Shown here piece after piece: positions 1 through 5,979 of a DNA stretch of 6,961 bases (positions are counted from its first letter, which is position 1; the number at the start of each line of letters is the position of its first letter). Position numbers and translations under genes: made by a program. This DNA is from CAZWQR01 sp964638595 (GTDB lineage Bacteria; Patescibacteriota; Minisyncoccia; Minisyncoccales; PEYH01): the NCBI GenBank assembly GCA_964638595.1, contig CAZWYU010000038.1, positions 1-6,961 of the forward strand. The letters are read 5' to 3'. The notes under the pieces were generated by a model, which was not told the DNA's origin, ran no database searches, and was given only the letters and a program-made list of their open reading frames with translations.

Positions 1-1
1 A

Positions 2-52
2 ATAAATGAAGAGCTAGATTATATAGTGTCTACTTTTCATTTTACTAATTAA
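2..52 (+). CDS. possible C-terminal tail of an upstream gene (partial)
   Basis: This frame is open from the window edge to a TAA at 50-52 and would end a protein in ...DYIVSTFHFTN. The other two forward frames hit stops within the first few codons. The stop lies 12 bases before the frr start, which suits the tight spacing of this chromosome. Sixteen residues are too few to identify a family. pyrH or tsf would be common neighbours of frr, but the tail resembles neither clearly. The stretch could equally be non-coding leader. Confidence 0.35.
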   Translation: MNEELDYIVSTFHFTN

Positions 53-64
53 AAATTTAATTTT

Positions 65-619
65 ATGCATAAACAAATTATAGAAAAAATCAAACCAGAA
101 TTGGAAAAAGTAATTGACTTTTTTCAGGGAGAACTTCAAAGAGTTAGGTCGGGTAAAGCTAATCCAAGTTTAGTTGAAGATGTGATAATTGAAGCCTACG
201 GAGCAAAAAGCCCCTTAAAGCAGTTAGCGGCTATCTCTTGCCCAGAACCAAGGCAAATTTTAGTTCAGCCTTGGAGCAAAGAATATTTAGAGCCTGTAGA
301 AAAAGCTTTAGCCAAAGAGGATTTGGGGACTTCTCCGATAGTTGATGGACATCTTATTAGAATTAATTTACCTTCTTTAACTACTGAATTTAGGGAAAAG
401 CTTTTGAATCAGCTTGCTAAAAAAACTGAAGAAATTCATCAAACTATTAGAAAATGGAGAGATGAGGCTTGGAAGGAAATTCAAGAAAAGACGAGAGCAG
501 GGGAGATTTCTGAAGATAATAAATTTAGAGCTAAAGATGAATTACAATCTTTAATTGACGAATACACATCAAAAGTTAATGAAATTAAGGAGAAAAAAAT
601 AAAAGAAATAAAAGAATAA
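65..619 (+). CDS. frr: ribosome recycling factor (RRF)
   Basis: RRF works with EF-G in the cytoplasm to split the post-termination ribosome and release mRNA and tRNA. The 184 residues match the family's usual length of about 185. The first helix runs to about residue 30 and ends in a family-typical RVRSGKANPSL segment (26-36). The beta-rich domain II follows (about 31-104), with AYGAKSPLKQLA and later GHLIRINLPSLTTEFR. The long C-terminal helices contain IRKWRDEAWKE, with Arg129 and Arg132 where the family has its functional arginines, and then GEISED (146-151). The ATG at 65 gives the standard N-terminus, but the bases before it are only A and T, with no Shine-Dalgarno sequence. rseP begins one base after the stop, so the two are probably co-transcribed. 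The identification is secure from the whole-length pattern. Confidence 0.97.
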   Translation: MHKQIIEKIKPELEKVIDFFQGELQRVRSGKANPSLVEDVIIEAYGAKSPLKQLAAISCPEPRQILVQPWSKEYLEPVEKALAKEDLGTSPIVDGHLIRINLPSLTTEFREKLLNQLAKKTEEIHQTIRKWRDEAWKEIQEKTRAGEISEDNKFRAKDELQSLIDEYTSKVNEIKEKKIKEIKE

Positions 620-620
620 T

Positions 621-1742
621 ATGATTATTGCATTAATACTGTTTATTTTAATTTTTAGTTTTCTTATTTTAGCTCACGAAGGCGGACATTTTTTTATGGC
701 TAAAAGAGCAGGAGTTAGAGTAGAGGAATTTGGCATTGGCTATCCGCCAAGAATTTTTGGCAAAAAAATAGGGGAGACTATTTATTCTATTAATTGGATA
801 CCTTTTGGCGGGTTTGTAAAAATCTATGGAGAAGATTTGAATGAGGAAACTTTAAAGGATAAGGAAAGTTTTTCTAATAAGCCGCCAAGGATAAAAACTT
901 CAATACTTTTAGCTGGAGTGGCTGTTAATTTTTTAATAGCAATCATTTTTTTCTATATTTTTCTTGGCTTCAATAATTTTGAGACTTATCAAGCCCAGAT
1001 TTTTGATTATGATTTTCCTTTTGGAACACAAGAAGTTTATCCAGCAGTTTCTTATGTTGTAGAAAATAGCCCAGCGGCTGAAGTCGGTGTTGAACCATAC
1101 GATTTAATTTTGAGTTTTAATGGTCAGAGGGTTTCAGAAACAGAAAAATTAATAGAAAAAATAGATTTAAATAAAGGTAAAGAGGTTAATTTGTTATTAG
1201 AGAACATAAACAGCAAAGAAACTAAAGAGGTAAAAGTTCTATTAAGAGAGGAAAAAACAGAGAAGGAAGGGCTTTTGGGTGTAGGGTTAGGAGAGATTAG
1301 CAAAATAAGTTACCAAAAAGGAGGGAATAAAATGTTTTCTGGAATACTCCATACTTTTAACATTGGCCATTTTTCTTTAACAGCTATGGGACATTTGATA
1401 AAAGTTTCTTTTCAAGAAAGAAATATTGAACCGCTTTCCCAATCTGTTGCCGGACCAGTGGGAATATTAGCTTTTACTAAATTGACAATGGCTGGAGGAT
1501 TCTGGCAGGTTTTCTATTTTGTAGCTGTAATTTCTTTAGCTCTAGGCATAGTAAATATTTTGCCAATTCCTGCATCTGATGGGGGCCGTATGGTATTTGT
1601 GCTGTATGAAATAATTTTTAGAAAAAGAGCACCAGCTAAATTAGAGAGAAATGTTAATATGGTTGGCTTTTTTGTCCTAGTTGCTTTATTATTTTTAGTA
1701 ACTTATAAAGATATAATACAATTTAAAGATATTCTTTTTTGA
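621..1742 (+). CDS. rseP: RseP-type site-2 intramembrane zinc metalloprotease (M50B)
   Basis: This is a membrane-embedded protease of the site-2 family, which cleaves transmembrane segments of anti-sigma factors, signal-peptide remnants or other membrane proteins; its substrate here is unknown. TM1 (about 2-18) leads into the zinc motif H19-E20-G-G-H23. A re-entrant, membrane-associated segment, NWIPFGGFVKIYGED, lies at 58-72. TM2 is about 93-117. A single PDZ domain spans about 140-215, with VVENSPAAEVGV at its core; E. coli RseP has two PDZ domains. TM3 is about 294-315 and carries the second active-site motif, NILPIPASDGG, at 312-322. Asp320 is the expected third zinc ligand; the usual LDG reads SDG here. 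TM4 is about 347-362. At 373 residues it matches single-PDZ homologues. It starts one base after the frr stop without a Shine-Dalgarno sequence. No recognisable sigma/anti-sigma pair is in view, so general membrane proteolysis is as likely as stress signalling. Confidence 0.95.
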   Translation: MIIALILFILIFSFLILAHEGGHFFMAKRAGVRVEEFGIGYPPRIFGKKIGETIYSINWIPFGGFVKIYGEDLNEETLKDKESFSNKPPRIKTSILLAGVAVNFLIAIIFFYIFLGFNNFETYQAQIFDYDFPFGTQEVYPAVSYVVENSPAAEVGVEPYDLILSFNGQRVSETEKLIEKIDLNKGKEVNLLLENINSKETKEVKVLLREEKTEKEGLLGVGLGEISKISYQKGGNKMFSGILHTFNIGHFSLTAMGHLIKVSFQERNIEPLSQSVAGPVGILAFTKLTMAGGFWQVFYFVAVISLALGIVNILPIPASDGGRMVFVLYEIIFRKRAPAKLERNVNMVGFFVLVALLFLVTYKDIIQFKDILF

Positions 1743-1810
1743 ATAATTCTTAGTGTGTATGTCTTATGGAGCGTACTTCTAAAATTCTAATTTTGATAAA
1801 GAATTATAAA

Positions 1811-1886
1811 AAATCGTAAATTGTTAACCGTGAATCGCAATTCGTTAATTCGTTAATTCGTTAATTCGTTAATCCGTTAATTTGTA
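1811..1886. repeat. decayed AATTCGTT short tandem array
   Basis: Four perfect AATTCGTT units run without gaps from 1839 to 1870. They are followed by AATCCGTT (1871-1878) and AATTTGTA (1879-1886). Upstream, the sequence also divides into units that begin with AA but are degenerate and shorter: AAATCGTA, AATTGTT, AACCGTG and AATCGC (1811-1838). The array is therefore pure in the centre and decayed at both edges, about ten units in all. It has no coding potential and no known function. It could reflect replication slippage or be an iteron-like protein-binding site. Confidence 0.85.
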
Positions 1887-1900
1887 AGTGAAAAAGGGCA

Positions 1901-1942
1901 CGTTGTGCTTAGTCCGACTAAATACAAACTAAGCACAAAACG
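1901..1942. repeat. inverted repeat / stem-loop upstream of proS
   Basis: TTGTGCTTAG (1903-1912) is perfectly complementary to CTAAGCACAA (1929-1938), giving a 10-bp stem with a 16-base loop. Beyond a two-A bulge, CG at 1901-1902 can pair with CG at 1941-1942. No T-run follows on the + strand, so it is not a standard intrinsic terminator for rseP. It lies 43 bases before the proS start, where it could be a leader-RNA structure or a remnant of a mobile palindromic repeat. Confidence 0.75.
1909..1921. promoter_or_regulatory. short dyad TTAGTCCGACTAA (possible operator or alternative hairpin)
   Basis: TTAGTC (1909-1914) and GACTAA (1916-1921) form a perfect dyad around a single central C. The site shares its left half with the right end of the first arm of the larger stem (1903-1912), so in RNA the small hairpin and the large stem cannot form together. 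As DNA it has the size of a repressor half-site pair. No regulator in the window suggests a partner, so the functional reading is speculation. Confidence 0.35.
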
Positions 1943-1956
1943 GGGTAAGCACAAAA
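1930..1956. repeat. direct repeat TAAGCACAAAA x2
   Basis: TAAGCACAAAA occurs at 1930-1940 and again at 1946-1956, separated by CGGGG. Both copies are complementary to the single TTGTGCTTA at 1903-1911, so that arm can pair with either one: 10 bp with the nearer copy counting the adjacent pair, 9 bp with the farther one. This could be a switchable leader structure or a duplicated arm of an old repeat element. Confidence 0.75.
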
Positions 1957-1980
1957 TTAGAAATTAAAAATTAGAAATTA
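1956..1980. repeat. direct repeat ATTAGAAATTA x2 just before proS
   Basis: ATTAGAAATTA at 1956-1966 and at 1970-1980 are identical, with a 14-base period. The second copy ends five bases before the proS ATG and occupies the place where a Shine-Dalgarno sequence would lie. The region is A/T-only apart from one G per copy, so it is probably unstructured in mRNA, which could favour initiation without a Shine-Dalgarno sequence. Simple slippage is an alternative origin. Confidence 0.7.
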
Positions 1981-1985
1981 ATAAA

Positions 1986-3242
1986 ATGTACCAATCAAAC
2001 CTTTTTTGTAAAACTAAAAAAAATTGTCCACAAGAAATAGAGGCTATTTCTCACCAACTTTTATACAAAGCTGATTTTATTGATCAGCTAGGAGCTGGAA
2101 TTTACAGCTTTTTGCCTTTAGGATGGAAAGTTCACCAAAATATAGTTTCAGTTATCAGGGATGAAATGGAAAAAATAGGAGCACAAGAAGTTTTTTTACC
2201 AAGCCTACATCCAAAAGCTATTTGGCAAAAAACTGGCAGATGGGAAAATATTAAACCTCCTTTGTTTAAAGTAAGAGACCAGCATAAAAAAGAGTTTGCT
2301 CTTGGATCTACTCATGAAGAAATAATGGCTAAAATTGCTAAAGGCAGAATAACTTCTTATAAAGATATGCCTATCGGACTTTTTCAATTTCAAAATAAAT
2401 TTAGGAACGAAATGAGATATACTGGTGGACTATTGCGGACCCGTGAGTTTATAATGAAAGATTTATACAGTTTTCATGCCAGTCAAAAGGATTTTGAAGA
2501 ATATTATGAGAAGGTAGCTGAAAGTTATTTGAAAATTTTTGAGAGATGTGGTTTAAAAGCTTTGCGGGTTAAAGCTTCTGGAGAGGGATTTACCAAAGAT
2601 TATACAGATGAATTTCAAGCAATAACTCCAGTTGGAGAAGATACTGTTATTTTTTGTGATAAGTGCGGTTTTGCTCAGAATAAAGAAGTTGCCGAGTATG
2701 ATGAAGGTGAAAAGTGTCCAAAATGTGGCAGTCCCTTGAAAAAAGAGAGAGGAATTGAAATAGGTAATATTTTTCCTTTAGGTACCAAGTACTCTGAAGC
2801 TTTTGACTTAACCTTTAGAGACAAAGAGGACAATCAGCATCCTATTATAATGGCCTCTTATGGCATTGGTGTTGGCAGATTGATATCTACTGTGGTAGAA
2901 GCTAATAATGACGAAAAAGGTATCATTTGGCCCGAGGAATTAGCTCCTTTCCTTTTTCATATTATTCCAGTGGAAATTGAAGATAAAAGATTAAAAGAAA
3001 CCGCTGAAAAAATCTATCAAGACGGAAATAAATTTTTAGATAGATTGATGTATGATGATCGGAAAAATGTAAGTATCGGAGAGAAATTTATAGAATCTGA
3101 CTTAATTGGAATTCCTTACCGAATAGTGATTAGCAAAAAGACTTTAGAAAAAGATAGTGTGGAGCTTAGGAAAAGAGCTAGCGGAGAAGTTAAACTTATT
3201 AAAATTAAAGAACTGATGAAATCTAATTTCTATGATAAATAA
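1986..3242 (+). CDS. proS: prolyl-tRNA synthetase, short form without the INS editing domain
   Basis: This class II synthetase charges tRNA-Pro with proline. The N-terminus (MYQSNLFCKTKK...YSFLPLGWKV) is typical and fixes the ATG at 1986. Motif 1 is about 55-73 and the GSTHEE loop is 107-112. Motif 2 spans about 139-164 and contains FRNE and LLRTREFIMKDLYSFH. Motif 3, YGIGVGR, is 292-298. The C-terminal anticodon-binding domain runs from about 322 to 418. Standard bacterial ProRS of about 570 residues carries a roughly 180-residue INS domain between motifs 2 and 3, which removes alanine from tRNA-Pro. Here that space holds only a short segment with C224-x-x-C227 and C244-x-x-C247, a probable zinc ribbon. 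The usual SHEF motif reads TDEF (207-210). Proofreading in cis is therefore absent, and a free-standing deacylase elsewhere would be needed to supply it. The gene overlaps mreB by 11 bases and no Shine-Dalgarno sequence precedes it. Confidence 0.96.
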   Translation: MYQSNLFCKTKKNCPQEIEAISHQLLYKADFIDQLGAGIYSFLPLGWKVHQNIVSVIRDEMEKIGAQEVFLPSLHPKAIWQKTGRWENIKPPLFKVRDQHKKEFALGSTHEEIMAKIAKGRITSYKDMPIGLFQFQNKFRNEMRYTGGLLRTREFIMKDLYSFHASQKDFEEYYEKVAESYLKIFERCGLKALRVKASGEGFTKDYTDEFQAITPVGEDTVIFCDKCGFAQNKEVAEYDEGEKCPKCGSPLKKERGIEIGNIFPLGTKYSEAFDLTFRDKEDNQHPIIMASYGIGVGRLISTVVEANNDEKGIIWPEELAPFLFHIIPVEIEDKRLKETAEKIYQDGNKFLDRLMYDDRKNVSIGEKFIESDLIGIPYRIVISKKTLEKDSVELRKRASGEVKLIKIKELMKSNFYDK

Positions 3243-4311
3243 TTTATTTGTAAATTTTTCTAAAGATATAGCTATTGATTTAGGAACAGCAACAACTCTT
3301 GTATATGTAAAAGGAGAGGGGATTGTTGCTACGGAACCTTCTGTTGTGGCGGTTAACCAAAAGACTGGCCAAGTTTTAGCTATTGGCGATGAAGCTAAAA
3401 AAATGGTTGGCAGAACGCCTATGCACATAGTTGCTACGAGGCCTTTGGTCAAAGGAGTGATTTCCGATTTTGAGGTAGCCGAACAAATGCTTAAATATTT
3501 TATAGAAAAGGCTTATAAAAGAAAAACTATTTTTCCCAGACCAAGAGTAATTATTGGAATTCCTTGTAATTTAACCGAAGTAGAAAAAAAATCTGTGAGA
3601 GATGCTACTCTAAATGCCGGAGCTAGAAAAGTTTATTTAGTAGAACAACCTATTGCGGCAGCTATTGGAGCTAGAATGCCTATTCAAGAGGCTGGAGGAA
3701 ATTTTATAATTGACATTGGCGGCGGGACAACTGATATAGCAGTTATTTCTTTAGGAGGCATAGTTTTAGCTGAAAGTTTAAAGGTTGCCGGAGATAGGCT
3801 TGACCAAGATATTATAGATTATTGCCAAGAAGAATATCGCCTATTAATTGGTACTCGAACAGCAGAAAAGGTGAAGATTAAAATTGGTTCTGCTTATAAT
3901 TTTAAAAAAGAAAAACCGAAAGATAAGACCGAGACCCCTATCAGAGGAAGAAATTTAATTACTGGATTGCCAGAAGAGGTTATAGTTGGTGATATTAATA
4001 TCAGAAATGCCCTTGGAAAATCAGTTAGACAAATGGTTAGTGTTGTGAAAGATACTATTGAAAATACTCCGCCAGAGTTAGTAGCTGATATTATGTCGCG
4101 TGGTATTTATTTAGCTGGGGGTGGTTCAATGTTGAGAGGATTAGATGAATTAATAACCAAGGAAACCAAGATTCCTACTAAAATTATTGAAGATCCCTTA
4201 ACTGCGGTAGTGCGCGGGGCAGGTATGGTTTTAGAAAATTTAGATGAGTTGGAAGATGTTTTAATAGAAAGAGAAGAACTGCAAGCTCCACGCCAACCTT
4301 ATGAAAAATGA
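3232..4311 (+). CDS. mreB: MreB, actin-like cell-shape protein
   Basis: MreB polymerises with ATP on the inner face of the membrane and directs rod-shaped cell-wall growth. The actin-fold signatures are visible in order: phosphate-1 DLGTATT (16-22), the GIPCNLTEVEKK segment (109-120), the EQPIAAAIG region with Glu138, phosphate-2 DIGGGTTDIAVISLGG (161-176), and the adenosine-binding LAGGGSMLRGLDELI (294-308). At 359 residues it is slightly longer than the usual 335-350, the excess being a charged C-terminal tail rich in Glu. An N-terminal stretch, INNLFVNF, could be a membrane-contacting segment. The start lies inside the last codons of proS (11-base overlap) and the end overlaps gatC through ATGA, so translation is probably coupled. 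The usual partners mreC, mreD and rodA are not in this window. MreB is preferred over DnaK/FtsA-type relatives because of the size and motif spacing. Confidence 0.96.
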   Translation: MINNLFVNFSKDIAIDLGTATTLVYVKGEGIVATEPSVVAVNQKTGQVLAIGDEAKKMVGRTPMHIVATRPLVKGVISDFEVAEQMLKYFIEKAYKRKTIFPRPRVIIGIPCNLTEVEKKSVRDATLNAGARKVYLVEQPIAAAIGARMPIQEAGGNFIIDIGGGTTDIAVISLGGIVLAESLKVAGDRLDQDIIDYCQEEYRLLIGTRTAEKVKIKIGSAYNFKKEKPKDKTETPIRGRNLITGLPEEVIVGDINIRNALGKSVRQMVSVVKDTIENTPPELVADIMSRGIYLAGGGSMLRGLDELITKETKIPTKIIEDPLTAVVRGAGMVLENLDELEDVLIEREELQAPRQPYEK

Positions 4312-4604
4312 TTGAATTAGAAGAGGTAAAAAATATAGCCAAATTGGCTAGAATAGCTTTTACAGAAGAAGAGCTCTTAATCTTACAAAAAGAGCTTTCT
4401 TCCATTTTGGATTATGTTGATAAATTAAAGGAAATAGAAATTGGAGATGTTAATGCTTATAGTAATTCAGGTTTGCTTCAAAATATTTTAAGGAAAGATA
4501 TTTTTTCTTTACAAAAGAAAGGTATTAGTTTAGTAGAATTATCACCTCATAAAAAAGATAATTTTGTAAAAGTTAAATCCATTTTTAATGGCAGAATCAA
4601 TTAA
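4308..4604 (+). CDS. gatC: Asp-tRNA(Asn)/Glu-tRNA(Gln) amidotransferase subunit C
   Basis: GatC is the small, non-catalytic subunit that wraps around GatA and holds the GatCAB complex together. The 98 residues match the family length of about 95-100. The N-terminal helical part, VKNIAKLARIAFTEEEL (7-23), followed by LSSILDYVDKLKEIE, is the typical GatC pattern. The C-terminal half ends in SPHKKDNFVKVKSIFN (79-94), corresponding to the family's extended tail with an F-x-V-x-x-x element. The start is the ATGA shared with the mreB stop, and the end overlaps gatA by 17 bases. The context, immediately before gatA, makes the call firm even though GatC sequences diverge widely. Confidence 0.93.
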   Translation: MIELEEVKNIAKLARIAFTEEELLILQKELSSILDYVDKLKEIEIGDVNAYSNSGLLQNILRKDIFSLQKKGISLVELSPHKKDNFVKVKSIFNGRIN

Positions 4605-5979
4605 AAAAATAAGAGAAGGTCTTTTAAATAAACAGTTTAGCGCAAAAGAACTGGTACAGAATTATTTAGAAAAAATAGAATCAAAAGACAAAAAACTCAA
4701 TAGTTTTTTAAATATTTTTGATGAAAAAGCGCTTAGTCAAGCCGAGAAAATAGATTTGACAAGTTCACCTTTAGCCGGTATTCCAATTGCCTTAAAGGAT
4801 AACATTTTAGTTGAAGGAGAAGTTTCTACTGCGGCTTCTAATATATTAAAAAACTACAAGTCTGCTTATAATGCTACCGTAGTTAATAAACTAGAGAAAG
4901 CCCAAGCAATTATTATTGGTAAAACTAATTTAGACGAATTTGCTTGCGGTTCTTCTGGCGAACATTCTGCTTTTGGGAACACAAAAAATCCTTACAATTT
5001 AGAATATGTTCCCGGGGGTTCTTCTTCTGGATCGGCGGTGGCAGTAGCAGCTGAATTGGCTTGTTGTGCCTTAGGTTCTGACACGGCCGGCTCTATAAGA
5101 TTGCCGGCTTCTTTTTGTAATGTGGTTGGTTTTAAACCAACTTATGGTGCTGTTTCTCGCTATGGATTGATAGCTATGGCTTCTTCCCTAGACCAGATCG
5201 GACCAATAGCTAATTCAGTCGAGGATATAGAAATTGTTTTTGAGATTATAAAAGGCAAAGATAAGATGGATTCAACTAGTTTAGAAATACCAAAAGGGGA
5301 AGCTAAAGAATTGAAGAACTTAGTTATTGGTTTGCCAAAAGAGCTTTTTTCTAAAGGCATAGATAAAGAAATTTTAACTTTGACCGATAGAGCCATTAAA
5401 ATTTTAGAAGCAGAAGGGGTTCATTTTAAGGAATTAAAAATGCCCCATTTAAAATACGGAGTAGCTTGTTATTACATTATAATGCCAGCAGAACTTTCTA
5501 GTAATTTGGCTCGTTACGAAGGAATAAAATATGGTTCTTCTAAAGAAGGCGAAGATTTGATAGATGTTTATTTTAAAACAAGAGGGGAATTCTTGGGCAA
5601 AGAAATTAAACGTCGAATTATGCTTGGAACTTATGTTTTGTCTTCTGGTTATTATGATGCTTATTATTTGCGCGCTCTGAAAGTTAGGAGTAAAATAATA
5701 AAAGATTTTGAAGAATCTTTTAAAGAAGTTGATTTTATTTTGGCGCCGACTTCTCCCTTTTTGCCTTTTAAAATTGGGCAAAAAATTGATAATCCTCTTT
5801 CTATGTATGTGGCCGACCTTTTAACCGTGCCGGCCAACTTAGCCGGTTTACCGGCTATTAGCCTGCCGGCAGGAAAGGTTAATAATCTACCGATAGGAAT
5901 TCAGCTTATAGCTCCAGTTCTTCAAGATGAGAAACTTTTAAAAACAGCAAAAATTGTTGAAAAGCTATGGACCCATTAG
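4588..5979 (+). CDS. gatA: Asp-tRNA(Asn)/Glu-tRNA(Gln) amidotransferase subunit A (amidase)
   Basis: GatA releases ammonia from glutamine for conversion of Glu-tRNA(Gln) or Asp-tRNA(Asn) to the amide form by GatB. The amidase-signature Ser-cisSer-Lys triad is intact. Lys70 lies in PIALKDN, cis-Ser145 in PGGSSSGS (142-149), and nucleophile Ser169 in GSDTAGSIRLPA (163-174). The spacings (75 and 24 residues) equal those recalled for S. aureus GatA (K79, S154, S178). The length, 463 residues, is a little under the usual 480-490. The oxyanion-hole segment usually reads DTGGSIRQP; here it is DTAGSIRLP, a form seen in other amidase-signature enzymes such as allophanate hydrolase. The start overlaps gatC by 17 bases and the stop overlaps the next gene by 13. 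gatB does not follow, so it must lie elsewhere if the complex is complete. Its presence suggests that AsnRS and/or GlnRS is missing from this organism. Confidence 0.96.
   Translation: MAESIKKIREGLLNKQFSAKELVQNYLEKIESKDKKLNSFLNIFDEKALSQAEKIDLTSSPLAGIPIALKDNILVEGEVSTAASNILKNYKSAYNATVVNKLEKAQAIIIGKTNLDEFACGSSGEHSAFGNTKNPYNLEYVPGGSSSGSAVAVAAELACCALGSDTAGSIRLPASFCNVVGFKPTYGAVSRYGLIAMASSLDQIGPIANSVEDIEIVFEIIKGKDKMDSTSLEIPKGEAKELKNLVIGLPKELFSKGIDKEILTLTDRAIKILEAEGVHFKELKMPHLKYGVACYYIIMPAELSSNLARYEGIKYGSSKEGEDLIDVYFKTRGEFLGKEIKRRIMLGTYVLSSGYYDAYYLRALKVRSKIIKDFEESFKEVDFILAPTSPFLPFKIGQKIDNPLSMYVADLLTVPANLAGLPAISLPAGKVNNLPIGIQLIAPVLQDEKLLKTAKIVEKLWTH

Noticed and set aside
1781..1794. AAAATT-CT-AATTTT palindrome 38 bases after the rseP stop as a terminator
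   Set aside because: The stem is only A-T with a tiny loop and is followed by GATAAA rather than a T-run. It is expected by chance in this composition.
1793..1822. TTGATA ... TAAATT as a promoter for proS
   Set aside because: The -10 box matches only 4 of 6 and the spacer is 18. Such matches are common in AT-rich DNA, and the site lies about 165 bases before the gene.
1891..1942. The proS-leader stem read on the minus strand as an intrinsic terminator, with a T-run from AAAAA at 1891-1895
   Set aside because: The T-run is separated from the stem by CGTGCCC-like sequence, and there is no minus-strand gene for it to terminate.
1811..1956. CRISPR array or T-box riboswitch in the gap before proS
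   Set aside because: The units are 8 bp with no spacers, so it is not CRISPR. No T-box core elements or tRNA-anticodon-binding bulge could be seen, and the stem has no terminator form.
3144..3452. Open reading frame of about 100 codons on the minus strand across the proS-mreB junction, plus similar minus-strand frames inside proS, gatC, gatA and the last gene
   Set aside because: They lie opposite strongly conserved genes and their translations show no family features; they are shadows of the coding strand.
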